In this document: positions 1 to 9,170 of the stretch, one piece after another | Layout: every line of letters begins with the position of its first letter | Position numbering within the stretch: the first letter of the stretch is position 1 | NCBI GenBank assembly: GCA_003427395.1 | Contig: BFEA01000039.1 | Span: forward strand, 2,695,047 to 2,721,911 | Length of the DNA stretch: 26,865 nt | Direction: 5' to 3' | From: Chara braunii | Taxonomy: Eukaryota > Streptophyta > Charophyceae > Charales > Characeae | Notes under the pieces: generated by a model | Told to the model about the DNA's origin: nothing | The model's input: the letters and a program-made list of their open reading frames with translations, nothing else | Database searches by the model: none | Made by a program: the position numbers and the translations under genes

Positions 1-198
1 TCACCCCGTTGACGCAAACTCGACGTGGTTCGCCCAGATCCCACAGTCCGTCAAGGCGATCAAGCGCGCAACCGGCCAGCCTATCGTCAGCCCGACAGGA
101 CTTTCCGACTCATACCAAACACTCTGCCTAGCCACTGCTTCCCGGAAGCTGGCTTGGGAGTCGAGAACGTAAGAGAGTTTTTCGGACGAGCTTGCAGA

Positions 199-205
199 AT
201 TTATA
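199..205 (-). promoter_or_regulatory. TATA-like box in the 3' LTR (TATAAAT)
   Basis: TATAAAT on the minus strand lies about 900 bp inside the LTR start, a reasonable U3/R position. The corresponding place in the 5' LTR copy (near 11578) lacks about 29 bp that include this motif. Element 2's LTR has the same heptamer about 800 bp from its start (13556-13562), which supports a real core promoter. Confidence 0.5.
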
Positions 206-337
206 GTTGTGAGAAGGAGGATAAGGGAGGGAGAAGGCAGGGGGAGAGTCGGGGTGTAAGAGAAGAAGCAAGAGGAAAAGACTTAGCGGGGAGCGCGCTG
301 CGGAAGCCATGTTGATCCTTCAGAACCCAATGGTCGG

Positions 338-392
338 CCAATCAGATTCGTCGCACAATAGGAAGATCCTCTTGTTCAACGCGTCTGATTGG
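338..392. promoter_or_regulatory. Inverted CCAAT pair in LTR U3
   Basis: CCAATCAGA at 338-346 and its exact reverse complement TCTGATTGG at 384-392 face each other across 37 bp. They lie 135-190 bp upstream of the TATA-like site in the minus orientation. Both arms are conserved in the other LTR (11691-11699 and 11737-11745). CCAAT boxes are common NF-Y sites; the regulatory role here is inferred. Confidence 0.4.
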
Positions 393-1105
393 TGAGCAGG
401 GGTGATCGGAGGATTAACCGGGATCCGTGAGTCAAGGTTGATGAGCGGGGAGAGATGAAGCGCGAAAAACAGCGTGAGACGGGTCCAAGATTCAGACGAT
501 CAAGAAAGAGAAGCAGGCGCGCAAAAAGCAGAGAGGGAAAAACAGTTGTGATAGGAGGAGGAGAAGAGGGGGAAGAGAGAGGGGAGAGTGCGGGAGAAGG
601 ATGGCGAGGGAAATAAGGAGGAGGATGCTCGCATGCTCGGTGCCGACAGCAAGCGAAAAAGGCACCGAAACAGTTACAACTTGCCTATGTCCTACACCAA
701 TTCAAAAATTGAAATCACCATATCCGCGCGCGAAAGTCGACGAGGGAAAAGAAAATCCTATGCCTATCCGTATTCTCGCAAAATTCCTAGAGTTTTCTCG
801 GATGTGACCGCGAACATTCATGCAAGGAAAAAGATACGTCGGGCTCCGCTTATTCCGTAATTCCTAACTATCGAGCCCGATTCCCAGTGCGCTCGCTAAG
901 GGGCGCGAAATTTCCGTGCATTTCCCGAATTGCAAAGAGGCAGAATTCCAAAAATCAATAGAACTTCCGAAAAATGGAGGCTCAAACAAGGCGCCTGAAA
1001 TCAAGAAAAGCGACGAGGGTTCTGTGGGGTCGGTATGGTACACAAGGGGGTATTGGGCCAAGAGGGTACGAAAGATAGCACGGGGTCGGGAAGTAGTTCG
1101 TCACA

Positions 1106-1511
1106 TATGTGATGCGCAGGGGGTTCCAAAATTATGCGATCTCCTAATTGCATGAAAGCTTGAACAAAGGGAAGAATCAGGAAGAAGTACAAGGGATGAA
1201 GAAGCACGGTGAAGTAGCAGCTTGGATCAGCATGATGAGCTGGCGACAACATCCGTGGCAAGATCTTCGTGGATCGCCCCGGCTCGTGTGGTTTCGGATC
1301 CCGCTCTCGGCAGCCCTGTCATATGCAACCCCCTGTCCTTCGAGCTTCGGAGATCGTCTAGGTGGCACCATCATGGTCCATCAGATCTCCGTGTGCTCTG
1401 CACCCCCAGTCCCGCGCAGTCAATCGAATCAGAGCGTAAGTTGACATTATCGTCAATGGCGTGATCTTCGTGAAAACTGCTGATTCATACGGCTCGGGGG
1501 ACACGTGGCCT
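1106..1511 (-). other. 3' non-coding spacer of element 1
   Basis: This lies between the ORF-Z stop and the 3' LTR. No coding signal is evident. The 25 bases next to the LTR (1106-1130) are conserved in element 2 (14355-14378) and include AGGGGGTTCCAA on the plus strand. A normal purine-rich tract on the coding strand is not seen next to the LTR. Confidence 0.5.
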
Positions 1512-2141
1512 TCAACGCCGTGTGGTGATGGGAAAGTAGATACGATACATGGGGGGGTGTTGACGGGGAGGGCGGGGAGGGAGTGGGGGCAGGTATCGGT
1601 TGATCCCTTCCTTTGTAATAGGGAGCTCCTCGTAGCAGATGATCCTGTGGAAACGAGGAAACCAATCGCTGATGTGGGGTAGGAAGGCGAGGTAGTCAGG
1701 GTAGAGGGTGGAGAAGGTGCGAAAGAGTGTCGTGCGAAACAGCTTGTAATGGTGGCACGCGGGGATGATCCCCGTGATTACGCAGTAGACTTCTACTGCA
1801 TTATTTTGTTGCCATGCGACACTGAACAGGAGGACATGTAGACAGAACGTGGGGTTCGCGACTTGAAGGGAGGGGCTGGGATGGACGGTGACGGCGAGAC
1901 GGGTGGAGTAGAAGTGCTTGAAAGTATTGGGAGGAAAGGGGTTGCGAGGGAAGGTGACGGGGGTAGAAATCTGGGAGAGGGTAAGGTAATCAAGGGGATG
2001 GCGGGATAATGACCGGGGACGAAGGCCGATTCCCCGCATCGGTACGTGGACGAACTGGGGGACGGGCTGGGGTGGAGGGGGAGGGGGATCGACTCCGTCT
2101 CCGTCGCGATGTGCTTGGACCCGCGGTTGCTGATCCGCCAT
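1512..2141 (-). CDS. ORF-Z, uncharacterised 209-residue accessory protein of element 1
   Basis: I do not recognise this protein. It is open from ATG at 2141 to the stop at 1512 and aligns along its length with 14599-15234 in element 2. Shared blocks include RPRSLSR near residue 40, FP-NPFP near 65-70, a SVAW motif and VEVYC at about 105-120, then LFRTF-TLYPDYLA and WFPRFHRI. The N-terminus is proline-rich (a run of Pro near residues 19-24). No transmembrane segment, signal peptide or known catalytic motif is visible. The first about 150 nt overlap the end of ORF-Y in a different frame. It is unbroken in both elements although pol is not. A later start at the conserved MRGI is possible. Expression is unproven. 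Confidence 0.65.
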   Translation of the reverse strand: MADQQPRVQAHRDGDGVDPPPPPPQPVPQFVHVPMRGIGLRPRSLSRHPLDYLTLSQISTPVTFPRNPFPPNTFKHFYSTRLAVTVHPSPSLQVANPTFCLHVLLFSVAWQQNNAVEVYCVITGIIPACHHYKLFRTTLFRTFSTLYPDYLAFLPHISDWFPRFHRIICYEELPITKEGINRYLPPLPPRPPRQHPPMYRIYFPITTRR

Positions 2142-3051
2142 CTTCGGGCTCGGGGGGCTCTGGATCCTTGGTCGGGTCGTCGTTGAGGCACGGGCTCGCT
2201 TCGCTGGCGAATTCCAACTGGCTTTTCTCGACAACGATCTCTTCCCTTCTACGTGCCGCTTCGGGATTTTTCGCTTCCGTGCCTGTGTGCACCACTTTTT
2301 CCGGCAAGTCCTCCCACTCCGATCCGGCTTCCTCCTCTTCGTCTTCTTCTTCTTCAAGCTCTTCCTCCTCCTCACTCTGCTCCCGTTCGCTGTACTCACT
2401 ATAACTCCCTTCCTCTGACGTTTCTTCGTCAACGTCGCCCTCTCCTTCAGTGGCTTCCTCTTCTTCTTCAAGGGCCTCGGGCTCCTTTGGATAGAAGGAG
2501 CGATCGATGATCCCGTACGGCTTCAAGTATTCCTGTTGTGATGGCAGCGTGCTATCACTCCCAGGTTCCTCCAAGGAAGCGGTCCACTGGAGATACAGCG
2601 CCAACGTCCGCGTGATGATGTGCGGAGCGGGACTGTCGTCACTTTGCGAAACGATGTCGAGGGGGAGATCGTCAGCCAATTGCGCGAGCGGGACGATGAG
2701 CTCTTGAACGATAGGCTGGCGATGGCCTGGTCGCACCGATCCGAAGAGGAAACCGAGAAGATCGCCTTCCACGTCCGTTCTCCAAACCTGCAAGATCAAC
2801 AGCTCCAGGTACTCGATGCACGCAGGCTGCTCACTGGTCCGTGTCCACGTCACCTGCACTCGGGCCAAGCACACAGACAGATCGACAAAGATCTCACGCC
2901 ACACCCGCCAATGCCCAGGATTGAGGAGCGAAACGGCGAGAGGCTCGAGTAAGAGAGAAAGGCGAGGATGGAGATCGGATTGCCAGAAGGTGGGGAAAAG
3001 AGAGGGGGAACCGAAGGTGGAGAGGGGAGCGAAGGAAGCGGCGCGGTTCAT
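1990..3051 (-). CDS. ORF-Y, 353-residue acidic accessory protein of element 1
   Basis: The protein is open from ATG at 3051 to TGA at 1990. Residues 1-180 form a mixed, possibly folded region containing the conserved segment WQSDLHPRLSLLLEPLAV and, further on, GDLLGFLFGSV. Residues about 192-250 are almost entirely Glu/Asp with some Ser, and residues about 315-325 are an Arg-Ser stretch (RRRRSRSPSP) that could be a nuclear localisation or nucleic-acid-binding tail. The ATG overlaps the ORF-X stop as ATGA. The last about 150 nt overlap ORF-Z. A decayed homologue occupies 15080-16164. No family is recognised. The acidic and basic-serine composition suggests a nuclear or chromatin-associated role, which is inference only. 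Confidence 0.65.
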   Translation of the reverse strand: MNRAASFAPLSTFGSPSLFPTFWQSDLHPRLSLLLEPLAVSLLNPGHWRVWREIFVDLSVCLARVQVTWTRTSEQPACIEYLELLILQVWRTDVEGDLLGFLFGSVRPGHRQPIVQELIVPLAQLADDLPLDIVSQSDDSPAPHIITRTLALYLQWTASLEEPGSDSTLPSQQEYLKPYGIIDRSFYPKEPEALEEEEEATEGEGDVDEETSEEGSYSEYSEREQSEEEEELEEEEDEEEEAGSEWEDLPEKVVHTGTEAKNPEAARRREEIVVEKSQLEFASEASPCLNDDPTKDPEPPEPEDGGSATAGPSTSRRRRSRSPSPSTPARPPVRPRTDAGNRPSSPVIIPPSP

Positions 3052-3527
3052 TGGGGGCGTTGGAAGGGGATGAGGGCAGGGAGTGCGACTGTCGGCTGAC
3101 GCGGAGAAGTGCGAGCGTCGAAGTCCGTCCCGTATGTCGAAAATAGATTGTAGCCCGGGCGCACGAGACCGTGATGCCAATTAGTCAACACCTGCTGCGC
3201 CCACTCCCACAAGGAGGTCAAGATCGCGGTATGCCGCAGAGGGCTAATCGTGCTGATGTCGCCGGTGAAAGCAGTGACCGTGGTGACGTGGCTCGTCCCG
3301 GGAGCCGCTCGTCGATGAAGTGCCACCACCTCCGCCAATATTACTGCCTGCTGACTCCCGGCGAATCGGAAAGCAGCAGCGGCACACACTCCCTCGGTGC
3401 AGAAAAACTGTGCTAACCTTCGCAGATCAGGACTAAGTCATGGATGACGAACTTGTCGGATCTCAGAGATGTAGCCACGTGGCTGCAGCAGATGATCGCC
3501 TAGGGCTAGCTCCATGATGAAACTCAT
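3048..3527 (-). pseudogene. ORF-X of element 1, one in-frame stop
   Basis: This is the homologue of the intact 160-codon ORF at 16161-16643. The ATG at 3527 overlaps the integrase stop (3524-3526) as ATGA. Conserved features are MSF at the start, LGD-LL-PRGYIS, a Cys-containing FCT-GV segment, HRR-APG-SHV, GDIST and LRHTAI-TSL near the middle. A TGA at 3438-3440 interrupts it; element 2 has CGA (Arg) at the same codon, so one C-to-T change explains the break. The stop at 3048 overlaps the ORF-Y ATG. The family is unknown, with no membrane segment and no known motif. Confidence 0.65.
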
Positions 3528-5260
3528 AGCGAGGCCGGGGAGGAAGATGAAAGAGGGGAGCAGGAGGGAGAGGGCGAGGCGGGAACTAGATCGTCTTCGT
3601 CCTCTTCTTTAGTGGACAAGGGAGATGGAGGGATGTCAGAGGGAGGGAGGAGACGGATATAAGAGGTATGACGGAAGATGGAGACAGAGCTATAGCTGGC
3701 GCTTGCCTCGGGCGCGATGAGCACCGTGTTGGCACCGTTGGGACCGAGTTCGACGATGCGGAAACAGCCAGAAAACTTGGGAGCGAGTTTACGGTCGCGT
3801 GCACATTTGCGTACTTGCACCAGGTCCCCTAACTTATATTGATGCTGCGGGCCCGCATTTCCATTCCGAGCCTCGTAGCTACAGACCTGTCTACCGTGGG
3901 CCATTTCGGTCATTTTCTGTCTCTTTCGGGCCAATTTAGGTATGACCCTTTTCATTAAATCAGCATACCTTTTGGCCTTGGCCTTAAGGGCGGCACGCGT
4001 GTCTCTACCCCCTGCGTCGGCAATTTCCGAGTGGCCCCGGTAATCGACACATGGGAGGCTATTGGTTCAAAGCTGGAAGGGGGTGAACCTCGTGGGTTCA
4101 TGGGGGGTGGCCCGGTGGATTCCGACAATCTGATATACGATCTCGGGCCAGGGACGCGTGTCACCCGCCGCTAGATTTCTTCGGAGGGCAGTCTTAATCA
4201 TTCGATTGGCATTTTCGGCCAATCCGTTGGACTGGGAAATGTGGGGTGCCGTATGCCGAAGTGTAATGCCTCTTCGTGCAAGTAGTTCCTCTACCTCACC
4301 TTTGAACTCGTACCCATTGTCGGTTAGAATTTCTTCCGTATCTAGGTGAGTATAGAGAAACCGATCGATGTATGTGGCTATTTCTGCGGCCTTTCGGGTT
4401 CTACACGGGTAGATTTCGATTGACTTCAAGAAATGATTGATCAATACCAAGAGGACGGAGTATTCACAACGGTTGGGGCCAGGTGGCACGTTTATGTCAG
4501 TCGTATCCATACTGACCCGCTGAAAGGGATGTTCTACCTCCGTTGGAACTATCGTATTCGGCCCTCGAAGGGGCGCGTGGTCGGCAACACAGACTAGACA
4601 GTTAGCGACCACGTGCTTCACATCATCGCGGATATTAGACCAGAACCATCGATTTTGATCGATAGTTGCCTCGGTGACACGTATCGCAAAATGAGCGGTC
4701 TGTTCCTCGTGCGCGGACCTAGTTCAGTCATATCTCTGAAAAGGATGGGGAACCGTCAACCATAGTCCCGATCCGTCAGTTTTACGTTTTTCTAGGTGGC
4801 CGTTGATCCACCGGTAATCCCGAGATCTCTCGGTAGCCCGACGTCTGTCGTGCTTAGTGAGATGATCCAAGGGTAACCCAGCCAGCTTAGCCAACAAGAT
4901 TTTATCCGTCCAGACCTCCGCCCGTCAGTATTTCTCGTCGTATTCAGGGCCATCTGTACGGGCAGCCTCGAATCGAACCTCAGTAGGTAGTTTGTCCGTC
5001 CTACACAGAGGGCATTTCCATTCCCTACTACTTGTTTGATATCGAACACATGCACCGTGTGCACGATTGACACACGTGGCACAATTTACCCATTCAACGA
5101 ACCCGGTCTCAAAAGGATGACAATTCACCCTATATACCCGTGTGATACACGTGCAAAAATAGCAGAATCTGTCGGGAAGGGTGGCAAAGAAGGCCGAGCT
5201 GGCGAGAGGGCCGGGATCAGCAGGGAAAAAAAGGGTCGCAGAGATAGGTGGGGTAGCCAT
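3524..5260 (-). pseudogene. PHD finger-integrase frame of element 1
   Basis: One minus-strand frame runs from ATG 5260 to TGA 3524 with internal TGA codons at 4925-4927, 4724-4726 and 4067-4069. In order: PHD finger (5003-5164), a linker with conserved RAEVWTD, the HHCC zinc domain (H-x5-H then ANCLVC ending near 4589), and the integrase core. The core has Asp in SMDTTD, Asp in LTDNG and Glu in GLAENAN, the D,D-about 34-E triad. The C-terminal domain has LGDLVQVRKC, then an acidic, Ser/Pro-rich tail. Integrase joins cDNA to host DNA in the nucleus. The frame is offset from RNase H by the same shift in both elements. Element 2 has Arg, Trp and Arg at the three stop positions. Confidence 0.85.
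5003..5164 (-). other. PHD-type zinc finger encoded between RNase H and integrase
   Basis: Counting from ATG 5260, the ligands are C33, C36, C60, C63, H68, C71, C83 and C86, that is C-x2-C-x23-C-x2-C-x4-H-x2-C-x11-C-x2-C, the C4HC3 PHD pattern. The hallmark Trp two residues before the seventh ligand is present (W81), and W57, three before the third ligand, matches a usual aromatic-cage position. PHD fingers commonly read histone H3 tails. Element 2 keeps the finger except that its second ligand is Trp. A role in directing integration to chromatin is inferred. Confidence 0.8.
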
Positions 5261-5324
5261 TATGAGAGAAGGGGGAGAGAGAGTGATCAGGGCTGCAGAG
5301 AGGTCAGAGCAAGCTACGTGTCAC

Positions 5325-6110
5325 TCACTCCTTTGACATAATTTCCACCTGTCCGTATCGCGTTCCGCTTTCCTCCTCCGGCTCGTTCCACAGAATCACT
5401 TCTTCGGTCTTGAGGACCTTCTCGGGTTGGTGTAGTCGTGTCAACTCGTCAGCATTCCCATGCCTCTCGTGCTTCCGATGGCGGATGTCAAAGTCCATGC
5501 TCTGCAGGATGGTGGCCCACCGTCCGATCATACCCGAGTAATCCTTGGATTTCTTCAGAGCCAACAACGGCTCGTGATCGGTTACTAATGTAAACTTTTG
5601 ACCGTACAGATATGCTCGGAAGTGGCTGATCCCCCATAAGGCTGCGCAACATTCTCCTGTCGGGGTCGCGTAGTTGCGCTTGCAGGTCGGCACCGTCTTA
5701 GATGCGTATTCCACCACGTGTTCGAGACCGTCGGGTCCCACCTGAGCCAAGATTGCGGAAATCGCCTCCGACTGCCAATCGGTTATGAGAACAAAGGGCT
5801 TCCCTGGGTCCGGCCTTATAAGAACTGGGGCCGAAATAAGGGCCGCCTTGAGTTCTCCGAAAGCCCGATCGCACTGCGGGGTCCACATCAACGGTTGATC
5901 CTTTTTCAAGAGATTCGTGAGTGGTCCCGCGATCGCTGCAAATCCCTTGACGAACCTTCGATAGTACGACGCCAAACCCAAAAAGGCGCGGACCTGCGTT
6001 ATGGAAGTCGGTACGGGTGCGTCTTTCACCGTTGTCACCTTCTGGGGATCTGGCTGCAACCCCTGACTCGTGACGACGTGGCCGAGGAAGGAGATCTCTA
6101 TGAGAAAAAA
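5325..6110 (-). pseudogene. RNase H segment of element 1 pol
   Basis: This is the continuation of the pol frame after the TAG at 6111-6113. It starts in the RT thumb/connection (VRAFLGLASYYRRFVKGFA) and reaches RNase H, with Asp in LITDWQ, Glu in GECCA, Asp in VTDHEPLL and the last Asp in HGNADELTR. These match the catalytic acids of Ty3/gypsy RNase H, which degrades the RNA strand during reverse transcription. The domain itself is unbroken to its stop at 5325. The PHD-integrase frame begins 65 nt further on in another frame. Element 2 has Glu where this copy has the TAG. Confidence 0.85.
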
Positions 6111-7070
6111 CTAGCATTTTTCAACCGCCACCTTGAACCCTGCGTCCTTGAGCGCGTGTAGTGCCCATTCAATGTGCTGCACGTGTCCCTCATAGGAAGT
6201 AGAGAACACAAGGATATCATCCATATACACAATCATAAAATAATTGATTATGCTTTGCGCCAGCCACGTTTTTCGCATGAAATTCTGGAAGGCCATATTC
6301 ATCGTGCGCTGAAATGTGGTTGGGGCATTGCAAATCCCCATCGGACATCTGACCCATTGCCAGGTTCCTTCGAAAAGAATGAACACCGTTTTCGGGCGGT
6401 CTTCTTTTCGAACTAGAAGATGGTGAAATCCATGTCGAATATCAAACTTGCTAAAGAATCGAGCGCCACCAATAACATCCAACAATTCATCAATCCGAGG
6501 GAGAGGATACACATCTTTAATCGTGATATCGTCCAGTTTTCAGTAATCAATACAGATGCGAATTCCTCCTGCTTTCTTTGGCACAATCACCAATGGAAAC
6601 GACCATGGTCCGATAGCGGGCTCAATCCATCCATTAGCCTCGAACTCCTTGATTCTTTTGAACGCGGCGGCTCTCTGCGCTGGTGAGTATCGATACGGAG
6701 CGCAACTAATGGGTGGATGATCCCCCGTAAGGATCGCGTGCTCAATTACAGTAGATAGCCCGATATCGCTGTCATCCATACTCAATACGTCAGCATAGCC
6801 ATGCAATACATTAATCAGGGATTCTCGGATATCCTTCGGGACATGATTGGGAATGACGATTATCGTGTTATTTTCCGAGCTCAGAGGCGTGTCAATCCAC
6901 TCCAATCCTCGTGATCGCCTGTTGTGGACGCTGGAAAACATTGAACTGCTAGTTCGGACCGAAAAGACGGTAGCGATCATCTGTGATTCTGCAAGAGTGA
7001 TCATTTCGGTTTTTTTAATTTCAGCGTCGGCCTCAGGGTCATCGATGCTTTTGGCTATCTCGACTCCCGT
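6111..7070 (-). pseudogene. Reverse transcriptase segment of element 1 pol
   Basis: The frame is continuous with protease and RNase H except for stops at 7071-7073 (TGA), 6540-6542 (TGA) and 6111-6113 (TAG). RT hallmarks in order are the WIEPA and SFPLVIVPKK region, ICIDY, PLPRIDELLD, the first catalytic Asp in FSKFDI, MGICNAP-TFQR, and YMDD with both catalytic Asp residues near 6216-6227. The TGA at 6540 falls where Ty3/gypsy RTs have Arg in DYRKL, and element 2 has CGT there. The enzyme would copy element RNA into cDNA in a Gag particle. The motifs are intact but the frame is broken. Confidence 0.9.
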
Positions 7071-8018
7071 TCATTCCGTCATTTCATGCATGAGATCCGG
7101 AACGTCGGTGATCGGGGCTTCTGCCTTTTCTTTGATCAAGGCGACCACGGCTCCTTGAGTGAGTAGTGATCGGGGAGGGGAGACAGAGAGATCCAAGTAT
7201 TGGTTCATCTGCTGATACCTCGCTCGGAGGGACAGTGTGCCCTCGTATAATGTGCGAGGGGGTTCCAAAAAATCAGCCATGTCTGAGATTTGCAAGATCG
7301 GTTCTCCCAAAAAGGTCGTAGGGCGAGTCTGATTTTCCGTAGGTAAGGGACGGCTGGAGTCGCTGTTACCCGAACTTAGATCGTACGTCCGAGTTGTTGC
7401 AGGAATCATCTGGAATTCCTCTTTCGTCTCGCAATCGAACATTTTGACTAACTGCTTCCACTCTTCGTGGCTGGGCATTACGCTCAGTTCTTCCTCATAC
7501 TCATGCTCATCGAACTCGTCTTCCCGCACAAGGTAATCCGAGTTTGAGGGGGATTTCTCAATATTCCGGATCATCCCTATCCGATCAATATTGGGATATT
7601 TCCGCGGGGATCGGGTGGAGATTCGGAGAGGGAGCGTCTGGGGCTTCCCTCCCGTTTGAGTGAGGACGAGTTGTTTTGAATTGAAATGGACTCGAGCCCC
7701 TACTGCCATCGCCCTGGGTAATCCCAACAATATTGAATAAGAATGTACGTCAATGACTAACGCATTAACCAACACATGCACTCGACCTACCTTGATCGCG
7801 ACATTTTCAATGATTCCTACGATATTCATGGCTTCCTCATCGATCGAGACGTAGTTATCCCTCCCGGGTAGAGGAAGGATAGAGTTCAATCGTCCAGTTT
7901 TTCGGACTGTGTTTAAGGAAATGGCGACTGTCGATGATCCGGTATCAATTAGTGCATCAAAAGGTTTGCCCCAGACTTCACAATCGCATTCCGCGCCTTT
8001 CCATAGGACCGATCGCAC
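7071..8018 (-). pseudogene. Aspartic protease and linker of element 1 pol
   Basis: A DTGSS active-site motif lies in FDALIDTGSS, about 25 residues into this open segment, and a downstream ILLGLP is the usual second protease signature. Together they identify a retroviral-type aspartic protease that would mature Gag-Pol. The C-terminal 150 residues are an acidic linker with conserved LGEPILQ and LEPPRTLYEG blocks, also seen in element 2 at 20110-20610. The segment is in the same frame as the gag nucleocapsid segment, separated by a single TGA (8061-8063), and ends at another TGA. Whether the 8061 stop is a read-through site or damage is unresolved. Confidence 0.85.
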
Positions 8019-8060
8019 TCGTACAAAGAGATTTTTCTCAGCATAGGAGATAACTGCGAT

Positions 8061-9170
8061 TCAAGCTGGTTCAGGTGCGTTTGTGGTGACTACTGGGGGC
8101 GGATTAGCTTCGTTTTCGTCGTCTTGCTTCTTTTTCAGCATACGCTGAACGCGTTGATAGGTGAAGCGCTTCTGATTCTTCTGACACTGTTGTAGAAGTT
8201 TATCATTCGCGGCCCTGGATATAGTCAGCAGATGTCCTACAAGGATTGACACTCGAATATCTAATTGTTTCAGTGTATGTAGGAGATCAATTTCCCCTGT
8301 TTGAAACTGAGGTCCTGGTTCGGATGTTCGTTCGACCCAATCGAGTTCTTCTTTGGCGGGTCGGATCACTCCGATCAGACCGGCCAACTGAAGGTACTCG
8401 GTGGGGTCGACGACATCCGTGACTTCAGAGGATCCTGACGTGGATACGCCCTGATTGCCTGAGTGAGGCTGATCCACGATGAACGGGGAAGCCTCCCTTA
8501 CCTGTTCTAACACTGCGGCCACTCGTCCCTGGTTCAAAGCTACAGGTGCGACCGCAGGAGGCAGTTGATTGCGTTTCGGCTGAGGGCAATCTCGAGCGAA
8601 ATGCCCTGGCTGCTTGCAATTATAGCATTCGATTCTTCCTGCTGGATTAGCCATCTGAAGAGGAGTGGCAGAGTGAACCGGTCCACCCGGGGGAGGAGCC
8701 GTAAGCACCGGGTACTGAGCAGGAACGGGGCGAGAAGGGCCTGAATTAGCCTTCACCAGTTTGGTCATGATCTGTTTTAGTCGATCCATTTGAGAGGCCT
8801 GCATTTGCAACAGGTTATTCATCCATTCGGACTGTTTAGTCGTAGCGGTGTGGATCATCTGAGCTAAATGCAGATTGGTGATGGGGTCCGAGGTGGTTTC
8901 CTGAGCCATGACAGTATTTACGGGTGTGATCTTCGGAGGGGGAGATAGTTTTGAGAGGAGTGGGGGATGAGACGAGGAGGGCTCCGAGATAGGGCCGTCC
9001 TGATAATCATGATCTGGTCGGGGGAAAAATCGTTCTACCGCTCTGAGCCAGGATCGCTTTTTGGGCGCCACATCTTGGATCGTATCCGAGATGTCTTCCT
9101 CTCCCTGTCGGATGTATTTATGTGTATCCAATAGATCCAACTCGAGGGCTTTGGCTATGATGACTGACAA
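8061..9170 (-). pseudogene. Gag C-terminal part with CCHC zinc knuckle (element 1)
   Basis: A CCHC knuckle (CYNCKQPGHFARDC, C-x2-C-x4-H-x4-C, residues about 182-195 of this segment) is the nucleocapsid signature that binds element RNA. Upstream is a Pro/Ser-rich region and a possible short helical segment (residues about 100-140, with LLQMQASQMDRL). Downstream is a basic, helical stretch. The frame is shifted by -1 relative to the capsid part and joins it at an A7 run (CAGAAAAAAACCC, near 9190). The stop at 8061 is TGA, followed in the same frame by protease. Confidence 0.8.

Larger units (their letters stand above)
1..1105 (-). repeat. 3' LTR of element 1 (partial, outer end outside window)
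   Basis: This segment is repeated at 11384-12459. On the minus strand the LTR starts TGTGACGAAC at 1105, and the same edge is seen at 12459, where the flanking sequences diverge sharply. That fixes the U3 start and gives the expected TG terminus. The U3 part (about 1105 down to 175) precedes a minus-strand TATA-like site at 199-205. R and U5 run on past base 1. Short open frames within it on either strand have no protein-like features and are not called as genes. Confidence 0.85.

Noticed and set aside
1-860. Small open frames inside the LTR copies, similar in both
   Set aside because: They are similar because the DNA is duplicated; frames shift between copies and no protein feature is present.
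2009-2404. Plus-strand Ser-rich open frame
   Set aside because: It is antisense to the acidic region of ORF-Y, whose minus-strand frame is conserved in element 2.
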